Assembly (NCBI RefSeq): GCF_003315795.1
Contig: NZ_QMEY01000034.1
Span: forward strand, 1-64,000
DNA: 64,000 nt
DNA from: Spongiactinospora rosea
GTDB lineage: Bacteria > Actinomycetota > Actinomycetes > Streptosporangiales > Streptosporangiaceae
Direction of reading: 5' to 3'
The number at the start of each line of letters is the position of its first letter. Positions within the stretch are counted from its first letter, which is position 1. Shown piece by piece: positions 16,780 to 24,986 of this stretch. The notes under the pieces are model-generated. The model worked only from the letters and a program-made list of their open reading frames with translations, was not told where the DNA came from and made no database searches. Both the position numbers and the translations under genes were made by a program.

Positions 16780-16808
16780 TTGACAGTTTCTCCACGGCGT
16801 AATAGAAA
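16780..16808 (+). promoter_or_regulatory. Candidate sigma-70-type promoter
   Basis: TTGACA (16780-16785), a 17-base spacer and TAGAAA (16803-16808) resemble a housekeeping promoter, 32 bases upstream of the ATG at 16841. The start has AAAGGA six bases upstream. The whole interval 16518-16840 otherwise holds only the CRP-like dyad and the minus-strand promoter region. Confidence 0.5.
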
Positions 16809-16840
16809 TCCCTGTTCCGCTGTCATCGAAAGGATGTCGG

Positions 16841-17410
16841 ATGGTGAGAAACAGGCACAGACCCAGGGCGGCGCTCGGCCGCGCCGCCGTTCTCGGCGCC
16901 TTACTGGCGCTCGTTTCGGGCCTCCTGCCGGCCGCCCCCGCCGCAGCGGACGACGTGATCTTCTGGCAGAACCGCTTTTCCAGCCAGTTGCTCGATGTGA
17001 AGAACGGCACGACGGCCAATGAAGGACCGGTGGTGCAACAGCACTACAACGGACAGCCACCGAATCCGAACGGCCAGTACTGGCGAGTGGTCTCCTACGG
17101 TGGCGGGCTGCGCCGCGCCTTCATGAACACCTGGAGCGGCAATCAGCAATGGGTCGAGGAATCCCGCTACTTCAACGGCGCCCTTCTCGGGATGAGCCTG
17201 CGCAGCAATGAGAGCTGCTGCCGCACCTCGCCGAACTCCACCTCCGCGCCGGCGGCCGCGAGTCCGCCACCACCTTCCTCACTGAGGTCGCCACCCTCGA
17301 CCTCTCCCCCGACGGCCTCGCCACCGCCACCGAACTCACCGCCGACCTGCGATCCTGACCCGGCCGGAAGGGCCGCGGCCTCGGATACCCCCATCCGGGG
17401 AGCGCGCTGA
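16841..17410 (+). CDS. Secreted ricin-like lectin fragment with aberrant C-terminus
   Basis: The 189-residue frame begins with a good signal peptide (GRAAVLGALLALVSGLLPAAP, cleavage near AAADD) and about 75 residues resembling the first repeats of a ricin-type beta-trefoil (FWQNRFSSQLLDVKNGT, NPNGQYWRVVSYGG, WVEESRYFNGALLG). After about residue 120 (base 17200) the frame turns into Ser/Pro/Thr filler, while another frame carries a different protein fragment. A complete beta-trefoil needs about 130 residues, so the gene is cut short and fused to foreign sequence. The promoter and ribosome site are intact, so a secreted stub may still be made. Confidence 0.55.
   Translation: MVRNRHRPRAALGRAAVLGALLALVSGLLPAAPAAADDVIFWQNRFSSQLLDVKNGTTANEGPVVQQHYNGQPPNPNGQYWRVVSYGGGLRRAFMNTWSGNQQWVEESRYFNGALLGMSLRSNESCCRTSPNSTSAPAAASPPPPSSLRSPPSTSPPTASPPPPNSPPTCDPDPAGRAAASDTPIRGAR
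17212..17358 (+). pseudogene. C-terminal remnant of an unknown gene
   Basis: In the frame of base 17212, directly after a TGA at 17209-17211, the DNA reads as a normal helical protein C-terminus (ELLPHLAELHLRAGG, TFLTEVATLDLSPDG, ATELTADLRS) ending at TGA 17356-17358, with proper third-base G/C bias. There is no start codon. It overlaps the Ser/Pro-rich tail of the lectin frame, showing that the downstream half of this locus derives from another gene. I do not recognise its family. Confidence 0.5.
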
Positions 17411-17516
17411 GCACCGCGGCTGCGGGGCGGCCCGGTCACGGCGGACCGGCGATGTACCGGCACGGCCCCTTGATCGTCCGCGCCCGCCGTTCGTGAAGGG
17501 TGTACGGTGGGGCGCC

Positions 17517-18437
17517 GTGGCCACTTCCGGGACGGGCGTCTTACCCACGGCGGACGAGTTGCCCGAGGTGCTGCTGGACCTCGGGGTGCCGCACGAGGAC
17601 ATCGGCGAGCTGGTCGCGCTGCGGGCCTCGCTCCTGAAGGACCCGGCCGCGCTGCGGTCGCTGGAGGAGGGCCTACCGGCCCTCGTCGACGGGATCGGGA
17701 CGCTGGACAGGCCGTTCCAGCTTCCGGAGCCGCCACGAGAGCCCGAAGCGCTCGGCCGTTTCTTCAACCTCTTCGTGTACCTCGCCGCCCTGCCGTACGT
17801 CCTGGACTACCACCAGCGGCACGGCATCCCCCGCGACATCTCCCGCCGTACGCTCGCCGACCTCGGCCGCAGCGTCGCGGCCCACCGCCGCTGGCGGGGC
17901 ACCGGCGGCCTGCGCTACCCGCGCTGGCTCAGGTTCCACTTCCGGGGTGAGCTGTACCAGCTCGGCCGGTTGCAGTTCCAGCGGGCCCGCCTCGGCACCC
18001 GCACCGGCGAGGGCCTGGCCGCCGCCGGTCTCCCGTACGTCCCCGGCGACCCGTGCCTGACGGTCCACATCCCCGACTTCTACGGCCCGCTGTCCCCGCA
18101 GGCATGCGACCACTCCATGGCCTTGGCCCGCGCGTTCTTCCCCCGCCATTTCCCCGGCGAGCGGTACCGGATCGCCCTGCTCCACTCCTGGGTCCTGGAC
18201 CGGCAGCTCGCCCGATACCTCCCGCCCGGCTCCAACCTGATCCGGTTCCAGGACCGCTTTCACACCGCTTACGAGTCCGCCGAGCCCGCCGACACCGACC
18301 CCATCGCCTTCGTCTTCGGCAGCGCCGACCACCCCCTCGACACCCTCCCCCGCCGCACCACCCTCCAGCGCGCCCTCACCGACCACCTCCGCGCCGGCGG
18401 CCACTGGTACATCGGCCACGGCTGGTGCCCGCTGTGA
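17517..18437 (+). CDS. Acyltransferase-domain-like protein (DUF5596-type)
   Basis: About 306 residues from GTG 17517, with GGTGGGG about six bases upstream; in-frame GTGs at 17493 and 17502 are alternatives. The protein has a helical N-terminal domain (LPEVLLDLGVPHEDIGELVALR, with conserved FFNLFVYLAALPYVLDYH) and a C-terminal domain with IPDFYGPLSPQACDHSMALA, YRIALLHSWVLDRQLARYLP and DRFH. This layout matches actinobacterial proteins annotated as acyltransferase-domain or DUF5596. The fold is GNAT-like by family knowledge; no substrate can be proposed. It is a single gene between the lectin debris and the Uma2 gene. Confidence 0.7.
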   Translation: MATSGTGVLPTADELPEVLLDLGVPHEDIGELVALRASLLKDPAALRSLEEGLPALVDGIGTLDRPFQLPEPPREPEALGRFFNLFVYLAALPYVLDYHQRHGIPRDISRRTLADLGRSVAAHRRWRGTGGLRYPRWLRFHFRGELYQLGRLQFQRARLGTRTGEGLAAAGLPYVPGDPCLTVHIPDFYGPLSPQACDHSMALARAFFPRHFPGERYRIALLHSWVLDRQLARYLPPGSNLIRFQDRFHTAYESAEPADTDPIAFVFGSADHPLDTLPRRTTLQRALTDHLRAGGHWYIGHGWCPL

Positions 18438-18527
18438 ACCCGGACACCACCGACCCGGACACCCGACGGGCGTGACCATGGTACGTTCGCCCTGATCGAT
18501 GCCCCTTCCACGAATTCGGAGGCCCGC

Positions 18528-19115
18528 ATGGCGACCCCATCGTGGTACGAGAGCCTCCCGCAGGTCATGAGTGAAGCCGAGTACAACGCGCTCTCCGAAG
18601 AGATCGCCAGGAGCATCGAAGTAGTACACGGGCACGTCATCAAATGTGAGTCACCGGCACCGGGCCACAACCGGATCGCCCGCCGCCTCGCCACGCAGTT
18701 GGAGGACGCGCGTCCGCCCACCGGCCCCTGCCTGAGCGTGGAGACCGATATCGATGTAGTGCTCTGGCGCGTCCCCAAGTTCACATTCCGACGGCCGGAC
18801 GTAGTGATCTACAAATGTCTGGACGAACCCCGGCAGAAGCCGCACGCGTCGCAGACGCTCGCCGTTGTGGAGGTCTCGTCACCGGCGACCGCGCGGGAGG
18901 ACCTGACCGACAAGCGCAGCCAGTACGCGGCGGCCGGGATTCCGCTTTACCTGATGGTCCTTCTCGACGAGAAGCTGGAGATCACTGAGGTATGGGAGTT
19001 CCACCTCGACGCTGTGGCGATGGAGTATCGGCAACACCGGATCCATCGCACCGTGCTGGAACTGGAACTCCCGATCATGGTCTCCATTCCGCTCGCCGCG
19101 TTGACCGCTCCCTGA
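18528..19115 (+). CDS. Uma2-family PD-(D/E)XK nuclease-like protein
   Basis: A 195-residue protein of the Uma2/DUF820 family, which has a restriction-endonuclease fold. The putative active-site elements are present: RPDVVIYKC (Asp), AVVEVSSPATAREDLTDKRS (Glu-x-Ser and the downstream Lys) and the conserved QYAAAGIPLYLMV. The family is very abundant in actinomycetes and cyanobacteria. Its biological role is unsettled, with links to mobile DNA. GGAGG sits eight bases before ATG 18528. The stop is 5 bases from the convergent SHOCT gene. Confidence 0.88.
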   Translation: MATPSWYESLPQVMSEAEYNALSEEIARSIEVVHGHVIKCESPAPGHNRIARRLATQLEDARPPTGPCLSVETDIDVVLWRVPKFTFRRPDVVIYKCLDEPRQKPHASQTLAVVEVSSPATAREDLTDKRSQYAAAGIPLYLMVLLDEKLEITEVWEFHLDAVAMEYRQHRIHRTVLELELPIMVSIPLAALTAP

Positions 19116-19119
19116 GCGG

Positions 19120-19383
19120 TCAGGAGGAACCGGTCTTGAGCACTGACACCCGCTGAAGGTACTCGTCGTCGGTCATCTCGCCGCGGGCGAAGCGTTCGGC
19201 GAGGAGGCGTTCGGCGGATTCGGTGGGGCTTGCGGGGGCCGGGGAGGCGAAGGGGGGTTTCCAGCCCTTTTTGCGGGCCTTGATGAACAGGGTGACGGCG
19301 GCGATCCAGAAGATCAGCCAGAAGACCGGGATGATCGGCCAGAAGCCGCCACCGCCCCAGTGGGCCACGGCCAGAACGTTCAT
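19120..19383 (-). CDS. SHOCT-domain small membrane protein
   Basis: An 87-residue protein: one transmembrane helix (FWPIIPVFWLIFWIAAVTLFI), a basic Pro-rich linker and a C-terminal SHOCT helix pair (AERLLAERFARGEMTDDEYLQRV). SHOCT motifs are short oligomerisation elements at the ends of many bacterial membrane proteins. AAAGGAG lies about eight bases upstream of the ATG. It is divergent from the AfsR-type regulator. The function is unknown. Confidence 0.85.
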   Translation of the reverse strand: MNVLAVAHWGGGGFWPIIPVFWLIFWIAAVTLFIKARKKGWKPPFASPAPASPTESAERLLAERFARGEMTDDEYLQRVSVLKTGSS

Positions 19384-19538
19384 GAGATGGCTCCTTTCGA
19401 CACCTCAACGGTCCGGGATTTCCGGGCAGGAGGCATCCGCCGGCGGCCTTGTTCGCAGGTACGACGGGTGGAGTGCGGGGCGGTGACCCGGAGTACTCCC
19501 GGTGACGTACGCTCCACGGCCCGCCTAAGGTCGGTCGT

Positions 19539-22500
19539 ATGCGTTTTGGGGTACTAGGTCCGCTCACCGTCTGGACCGACGCCGGGGAGGTCGTCTCGAT
19601 CCCCGGGGCCAAGGTGCGGGCGTTGCTGGCCGATCTGCTCGCGCACGAGGGCCGGGTGGTGTCGGCCGATCGGCTGGTCGCGGACCTGTGGGGGGACGAC
19701 GTGCCGGGCAATCCGGTGGCGGCGTTGCAGGTGCGCGTGTCGCAGTTGCGGCGGGCGCTGGAGGAGGCCGAGCCGGGGGGCAAACTGCTGGTCGTCTCCC
19801 GCGCGCCCGGCTACCAGTTGCGGGTGGAGCCGGACGCGGTGGACGCCGCCCGGTTCGCCCGGCTCGTGGCGGAGAAGCGGCTGCCCGAGGCGCTGGACCT
19901 GTGGCGGGGATCGGCGTACGCCGACTTCGCCGACCACGAGTTCGCCCAGCACGCGATCACCAGGCTGGAGGAGGCGCGGCTGGCCGCGGTGGAGGAGCTG
20001 TCGGAGGTACGCCTGGCCGCGGGCGAGCCGGTGGACGTGACCGAGCTGACCAACGCCCACCCGCTGCGCGAACGCCTGCGCGCCGTCCACATGCAGGCCC
20101 TCTACCGGGCCGGGCGGCAGAGCGAGGCCCTGGCCGCGTACGCCGAGCTGCGCGAACGGCTGGCGGGCGAACTCGGCCTGGACCCCTCCCCCGAACTCGC
20201 CGACCTGCACACCCGGATCCTGCGCCAGGATCCGGCCCTGAGCGGCCCGGCCCGGCGGCGGCAGACCAACCTGCCCGCCCCGGTCAACGACCTGATCGGC
20301 CGGGAGACGGCCGTCGCCGAGATCCGCGCGCTGCTGGGCACGGCCCGGCTGGTCACGCTGACCGGTTCCGGCGGGGTCGGCAAGACGCGCCTGGCGCTGG
20401 AGACGGCCGCCGGGCTGGCCGCCGACCACGCCGACGGGGTCTGGCTGGTCGAACTGGCCGCGCACGAGAAGGACGACACCGGCTCGCTGGCCGAGGCCGT
20501 GCTCGCCGCGCTCGACGTACGGGACGGCGCGGGCCCGGACAGCGCCCTGGAACGCCTGGTGGACGCGCTGCGCGCCCGGCGGCTGCTGCTGGTCCTCGAC
20601 AACTGCGAGCACGTCGTCGAGCACGCCGCGCGGCTCGCCGACGAGCTGCTGCGCGCCGCCCCCGGCCTGCGCGTCCTGGCGACCAGCAGGGAGCCGCTGT
20701 GCGTGGCCGGTGAGGCCCTGTACGCCGTACCCCCGCTCGACCTCCCCAAGGGCGGCGACCTGCGCGCCGTGGCCGGGTCGCACGCGGTGCGGCTCTTCCT
20801 GGCGCGGGCCGCCGCGTCGGCGCGCGGGTTCGCGCTGGACGAGACCAACGCGGCGGCCGTCGCGCAGCTCTGCCGCCGCCTGGACGGCCTGCCGCTCGCC
20901 CTGGAACTGGCCGCCACCCGGGTGCGGGCACTCGGCGTCGAGGAGCTGGTGGCCCGGCTGGACGACCGCTTCCGGGTGCTGTCCGGCTGGCAGCGCGGCG
21001 GACCGGCGCGGCAGCAGACGCTCTCGGCGACGATCGACTGGAGCTGGACGCTGCTCAGCGACGCCGAGCGGGTGGTGCTGCGCCGCCTTTCGATCCACTC
21101 CGACGGTTGCACCCTCCAGGCCGCCGAGGAGGTCTGCGGCGGCGACGGGCTCGACGTGCTGGAACTGATCGCGCGGCTGGTGGACCGGTCGCTGGTGACG
21201 GTGGTGGACGGGCCCGCGGGCACGCGCTACCGGCTGCTGGAGTCGGTGGCCGCGTACTGCAGGCGCAGGCTGGACGACGCGGGCGAGACCGAGCGGGTAC
21301 GCCGGGCGCACGTCGAGTGCTACGCGGCGCTCGCCGTACGGGCGGAGGCGCGGTTGCGCGGGCCCGAGCAGGCGCAGTGGCTGCGCCGCCTGGACGCCGA
21401 GGCCGCGAACCTGCGCGCCGCGCTCGACGCCGCCCCCGCGGACGCGGCGCTGCGGCTGGTCAACGCGCTGGCCTGGTACTGGTTCCTGCGCGGCAGGCTG
21501 CGCGAGGCGCGGCGGGCGCTGGACGTCGCGCTGCGCGCCCCCGGCGACGCGCCCGAGGCGGACCGGGCCAGGGCGCGGGCCTGGCGGGCCGGGTTCGCGC
21601 TGCTGCTCGGCCAGGACGCCGGCTGGGCCGACTGGAAGGACACCCTCGCGATGGACGACCCGGGCGACCGCGCCCGGGCCGAGTGGTTCTTCGCCTGGAG
21701 CATGCCCGACCTGCCGTCCGCGCGGGCCTTGGCCGACAGCGCCCTGCTGACGTTCCGGGAACAGGGCGACCGCTGGGGCGTCGCGGTGACGCTGAGCGTG
21801 CTGGCCCGCGACGCCTACACCCGGCGCGACTTCCCGGACCTTGAGCGGACCGGGACGGAGAGCGAGCGGCTGTTCCGCGAGCTGGGCGACCGCTGGGGGC
21901 TGCTGCAGGCGACCGAGTGGCTGGGCGGGCTGGCCGAGGTGCGCGGCGAGTACGAGCGGGCGAGCCGGATGTTCACCGAGGGCCTGCACATCGCCGAGGA
22001 ACTGGGCCTGTGGCCGGAGGCGGCGGGCCGGCTGTCCTGGCTCGGCTGGATCGCGCTGAGCCTGGGCGAGTACGACAGGGCGATGGAGACCTGCGAGCGG
22101 GCGCTGCGGCTGTCCCTCGGGCAGGGGCACCGGCAGGGGGAGATCTTCGCGCGGATGGGGCTCGGCTACGCCGCCCGCAAGGCCGGTCGGCCGGATCTCG
22201 CCGAGGAGCACCTGAACGCGATGCTGGCGGGCGTGCCCCGGGACCCGGACCTGGAACCGGCCCTGCACCTGCCGACGGTGCTGGTCGAGCTGGGGTTCGT
22301 CCGGCACGGGCGGGGGGAGGCGGAGGCGGCCAGGGAGCTGTTCCTGGAGGCGTTCGCCGCGGCCAGGAAGATCGGCGACCCGCTGAGCACGGCGTGGGCC
22401 GTCGAGGCGCTGGCGGCGACCGTCCCGGCCGGGGAGGCGGCCCGGCTGCTGGGGCTCGCCGCCGCCGCGCGGGCCGCGGCGGGCGTACGGGTCAACCGGC

Positions 22501-22616
22501 ACGAACGCGACGACATCGACCGCATCACCGAGCAGGCCCAGCGCGCGCTGGGCGCGGAGCCGTTCGCCGCCGCGCACGCGCTCGGCGGCGGGCAGGGGTT
22601 CGACGACGTGCTGTGA
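19539..22616 (+). CDS. AfsR/SARP-family regulator with NB-ARC ATPase and TPR domains
   Basis: A 1025-residue regulator. An OmpR-like DNA-binding domain (residues 1-90; FGVLGPLTVW, ADRLVADLWGDDVPGNPVAALQ) is followed by the BTAD helical domain (about 95-240; LRERLRAVHMQALYRAGRQ, LYRAGRQSEALAAYAELRE), an NB-ARC/AP-ATPase domain (Walker A GSGGVGKTRLALE near 280, Walker B RLLLVLDNCEH near 350, ATSREPL sensor, GLPLALELAATR) and C-terminal TPR-like helices (about 600-980). This is the domain order of regulators of secondary metabolism and development. No biosynthetic cluster is adjacent, so it acts in trans or on unseen neighbours. There is only a weak ribosome site (AAGG) before the ATG. Confidence 0.9.
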   Translation: MRFGVLGPLTVWTDAGEVVSIPGAKVRALLADLLAHEGRVVSADRLVADLWGDDVPGNPVAALQVRVSQLRRALEEAEPGGKLLVVSRAPGYQLRVEPDAVDAARFARLVAEKRLPEALDLWRGSAYADFADHEFAQHAITRLEEARLAAVEELSEVRLAAGEPVDVTELTNAHPLRERLRAVHMQALYRAGRQSEALAAYAELRERLAGELGLDPSPELADLHTRILRQDPALSGPARRRQTNLPAPVNDLIGRETAVAEIRALLGTARLVTLTGSGGVGKTRLALETAAGLAADHADGVWLVELAAHEKDDTGSLAEAVLAALDVRDGAGPDSALERLVDALRARRLLLVLDNCEHVVEHAARLADELLRAAPGLRVLATSREPLCVAGEALYAVPPLDLPKGGDLRAVAGSHAVRLFLARAAASARGFALDETNAAAVAQLCRRLDGLPLALELAATRVRALGVEELVARLDDRFRVLSGWQRGGPARQQTLSATIDWSWTLLSDAERVVLRRLSIHSDGCTLQAAEEVCGGDGLDVLELIARLVDRSLVTVVDGPAGTRYRLLESVAAYCRRRLDDAGETERVRRAHVECYAALAVRAEARLRGPEQAQWLRRLDAEAANLRAALDAAPADAALRLVNALAWYWFLRGRLREARRALDVALRAPGDAPEADRARARAWRAGFALLLGQDAGWADWKDTLAMDDPGDRARAEWFFAWSMPDLPSARALADSALLTFREQGDRWGVAVTLSVLARDAYTRRDFPDLERTGTESERLFRELGDRWGLLQATEWLGGLAEVRGEYERASRMFTEGLHIAEELGLWPEAAGRLSWLGWIALSLGEYDRAMETCERALRLSLGQGHRQGEIFARMGLGYAARKAGRPDLAEEHLNAMLAGVPRDPDLEPALHLPTVLVELGFVRHGRGEAEAARELFLEAFAAARKIGDPLSTAWAVEALAATVPAGEAARLLGLAAAARAAAGVRVNRHERDDIDRITEQAQRALGAEPFAAAHALGGGQGFDDVL

Positions 22617-22619
22617 GCC

Positions 22620-23120
22620 TCAGGCCCCGGGGGCCGGACCGCCGAGGACCATGGCGAGCCGGCCCGCCAGGATGCGGTTCTCGGCGAGGCGGGGGTAGGC
22701 GGCCATCAGGGCGTCGGCGTGCCGGGTCAGCGAGTCGCGGGCCAGTTTCAGCAGGTCGGCGTACGGCACGACGGCGATCCCCCGGGCGTAGGAGCTGGCC
22801 ACCAGCACCCGGCCGTCGTCGAAGCGGAGGCTGAGCCATTCGTCGTCTTCGAGGAAGTCCATGGACATGCGCCCGGCCGCCGGGAGGCCGGAGAGCCGCC
22901 AGGCGAAGCCGACCGCGAAGCTCAGCGTCGCCACCCAGCCGAAGTTCGTGCGGAAATTCAGGCCGTCGAGCCGCAGATCCACGTCGCCGACGAAGCAGGA
23001 GAAGAAGAGCTGGTACCCGGGCGCGGTGGCGAGGTCGAGTTCGTCTTCCCGTTTGCGGCGCTCAGGGTCCTCGCGCACGCTGAAATCGAGCGCGAGTTCG
23101 GCAGGCTTGTCGTATGGCAT
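22620..23120 (-). CDS. Hypothetical protein
   Basis: A 166-residue soluble protein starting MPYDKPAELALDFSV at 23120. The frame is open further upstream, but that part is Arg/Pro-rich and lacks a ribosome site. It has beta-rich stretches (YQLFFSCFVGDVDLRLDG, FGWVATLSFAVGFAWRLSG, EWLSLRFDDGRVLVASS) and a helical end (YADLLKLARDSLTRHADAL). I do not recognise a family with confidence; it looks like an intracellular Imm- or DUF-type single-domain protein. It converges on the AfsR-type gene with three bases between the stops. Bases 23121-23372 upstream hold no other gene. Confidence 0.6.
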   Translation of the reverse strand: MPYDKPAELALDFSVREDPERRKREDELDLATAPGYQLFFSCFVGDVDLRLDGLNFRTNFGWVATLSFAVGFAWRLSGLPAAGRMSMDFLEDDEWLSLRFDDGRVLVASSYARGIAVVPYADLLKLARDSLTRHADALMAAYPRLAENRILAGRLAMVLGGPAPGA

Positions 23121-23372
23121 GTGAATTGTGGCGGGGGTCGGATGGCGAATGAGCGATGCGGACCAGGCGGACGCGGCGGGCCGCGAAAGGGCAGGAAGAG
23201 GCCGGAAGGGGCCACGGCTTTCGGCATGGGATCCGCCGGCCGAGCCCCGCGCCCGCGCGCGGGGTCGCCACGGCGGGACAGGCTTCCGGGCAGCCCTCCG
23301 GTCCTTTTCGGAGAACACGCAGAAGTCACCACAGTATCACTTGGCGACTTTTTCATCGCGGTTTTCCACGTT

Positions 23373-24290
23373 TTATCGGCGCACTTCTCCGCGGTCGAGA
23401 TCGAGAATGGCGTCGGCCACCGCGCGCAGCGTCCGCCGGTCCTCCTCGGGCGGGCGCATCGCCGCGGGAGTGCCCGGGTAGGTGTCGAACAGGACGTGTT
23501 CCGCGCCGAGGCCGGCGAGCGCGAGCAGGTCGCCGCGGATCTGGTCGAGGGTGCCCTGCCCGGCCAGGCGTTCGTCCTCGGGCAGCGGCGAGCCGGTGAC
23601 CCGCAGCGGCAGGCGCGGCGCGAAGGCCGGGACGGGACGGCCCGCCTCCAGGGCCGCCGCCCGCAGGGCGGCGAGTCCTTCGTGGATCTGAGCGGGCCGG
23701 AGGTTCAGCGGGTGCCAGGCGTCGCCGAACCGCACGGTACGCCGCAGCGCCGCGCCGCTGGCCCCGCCGACCCAGATCGGCGGGCGTCGCCTGCCCGCCG
23801 AGGCCGAAGCGACCGACACCTCCTCGAAGGCGACGTGTTCGCCCGCGAAGGACACCACGTCCTCGGTCCAGTAGCGGGTGATCACCTCCAGGTACTCGTC
23901 GGTGATCGCCCCGCGCCGCTCGAACGGCACCCCGAGCGCCGCGTACTCCCGCCTGGCCCAGCTCACCCCGACCCCGAGGATCAGCCGCCCGCTGCTGTAC
24001 TCGTCGATGTCGGCGGCCATCCGCGCGACCTCCAGCGGATGCCGGAAGGGCAGCACCACGACCGTCGTGCCGAGGCCGATCCGCGACGTGCGCCCGGCGA
24101 GCCAGGCGAGCGCGGTGAACGGATCGTAGAACGGCGCCGGGTACTGTTTCGCCACATCCGGGGTCACCGCCAGATGATCGGAGATCATCGCGAAGTGGAA
24201 CCCCTCGTCCTCGGCGAATCGCGCCCAGCCGAGCAATGTGCCCGCGTCGGTGCCGGGGCCGAAGTTGAGGATGTTGACGCCGAATTTCAT
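23373..24290 (-). CDS. LLM-class F420-dependent oxidoreductase
   Basis: A 305-residue (beta/alpha)8 luciferase-like monooxygenase/reductase. Family marks: MKFGVNILNFGPGTDAGTL, EGFHFAMISDHL, TSRIGLGTTVVVLPFRHP and SSGRLILGVGVSWARREYAALG, closest to the TIGR03619 branch, whose members mostly use deazaflavin F420. Substrates are small metabolites and cannot be predicted. The ATG at 24290 follows GGGAGAGTCA. It stands alone on the minus strand. An F420 cofactor is inferred from the family and lineage. Confidence 0.88.
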   Translation of the reverse strand: MKFGVNILNFGPGTDAGTLLGWARFAEDEGFHFAMISDHLAVTPDVAKQYPAPFYDPFTALAWLAGRTSRIGLGTTVVVLPFRHPLEVARMAADIDEYSSGRLILGVGVSWARREYAALGVPFERRGAITDEYLEVITRYWTEDVVSFAGEHVAFEEVSVASASAGRRRPPIWVGGASGAALRRTVRFGDAWHPLNLRPAQIHEGLAALRAAALEAGRPVPAFAPRLPLRVTGSPLPEDERLAGQGTLDQIRGDLLALAGLGAEHVLFDTYPGTPAAMRPPEEDRRTLRAVADAILDLDRGEVRR

Positions 24291-24365
24291 TGACTCTCCC
24301 GTTCATCGCTCGTTGCCTTGGGGGGCGGGCCTGCCGTGAGCACGCTACGAGCGGTGCTGGAGCGT

Positions 24366-24413
24366 CAGAGGGTGCGCCAGAGGGTGTTTCAGAAGGTGTT
24401 TCAGAGGGTGTGG
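24366..24413 (+). repeat. Four 12-base tandem repeats at the end of a small gene
   Basis: CAGAGGGTGCGC, CAGAGGGTGTTT, CAGAAGGTGTTT and CAGAGGGTGTGG run head to tail from 24366 to 24413. The minus-strand small membrane protein gene stops inside the third copy (24401-24403). The unit is a multiple of three, so copy-number change could lengthen or shorten a C-terminus if the stop were lost. Confidence 0.75.
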
Positions 24414-24655
24414 ACGAAGCGGGTGGCGTCGTCGTGGGACATGCCGGTCTCGCCCCGGACCAGCATGATCGCGCGGTCGGGGTGGCCTGAGGACTTCAGC
24501 GCCCGCGCCCGCGCGGCGAGGTCGGGCTCGCGCGGCGGCGGCCTGCGGCCCCCGGCGAGCCGGACCGCGAGCAGGATCAAACCGATCGTCAAGGCCGCGA
24601 TCAATGCGAAGACGACCATGATGATCATTAATTCGACCGGGCCCAGGTTCGGCAC
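24401..24655 (-). CDS. Small membrane protein with ribosomal-L7/L12-like tail
   Basis: About 84 residues from GTG 24655 (PNLGPVELMIIMVVFAL); an in-frame TTG at 24697 is a weaker alternative. One membrane helix (ELMIIMVVFALIAALTIGLILLA) is followed by a basic linker and a C-terminal segment PDRAIMLVRGETGMSHDDAT. That segment resembles the bL12 C-terminal helix motif (AIKLVRE-TGL-EAK) found in several actinobacterial membrane proteins. The function is unknown. Its stop lies in the tandem repeats described at 24366. Confidence 0.65.
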   Translation of the reverse strand: MPNLGPVELMIIMVVFALIAALTIGLILLAVRLAGGRRPPPREPDLAARARALKSSGHPDRAIMLVRGETGMSHDDATRFVHTL

Positions 24656-24816
24656 ACCTCGATGATACGTCGCGGCCCCCGCGAGAGGGCGCGCCAATCG
24701 CCGTCGGCGATTTCACGCCGCCATATCGCCCGCTAATAGTAAAAGCGGAAAAATACTCCAAAATCCCCATATGTGGCTTCACAGCCCCCGCCCCCCGAGA
24801 CCACCGCACACCCAGT

Positions 24817-24965
24817 GAACCTTTTTCAACCGGTCGCTTGGACCAGGTCAGGGGCGCCTCCACCAGACTCGGCCCGGGCATGGTAGCCCGGCAGGACGCC
24901 TGGTCATGCGGGCACGGAATCCCACTTACCACCCCTGACCAGGGAACCTGAGGTGGAAAAAGGTT
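24817..24965. mobile_element. MITE-like or structured element with terminal inverted repeats
   Basis: AACCTTTTTC (24817-24826) and GAAAAAGGTT (24956-24965) are perfect 10-bp terminal inverted repeats. They are flanked on both sides by the direct repeat CAGTG (24812-24816, 24966-24970), as expected of a 5-bp target duplication. Inside, GGTCAGGGG (24846-24854) pairs with CCCCTGACC (24932-24940), and CCGGGC (24874-24879) with GCCCGG (24886-24891). The 149-bp unit could therefore fold into one long three-part hairpin. It carries no reading frame and ends 21 bases before a methyltransferase start, so a structured 5' RNA is the alternative reading. Confidence 0.5.
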
Positions 24966-24986
24966 CAGTGATACCCTCCCACATCC

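Noticed and set aside
19554..22577. 1007-residue open frame on the minus strand, opposite the AfsR-type regulator
   Set aside because: Its translation is Gln/Arg/Pro/Gly-rich without any domain, a normal antisense shadow of a high-GC gene; the plus strand carries a complete BTAD/NB-ARC protein.
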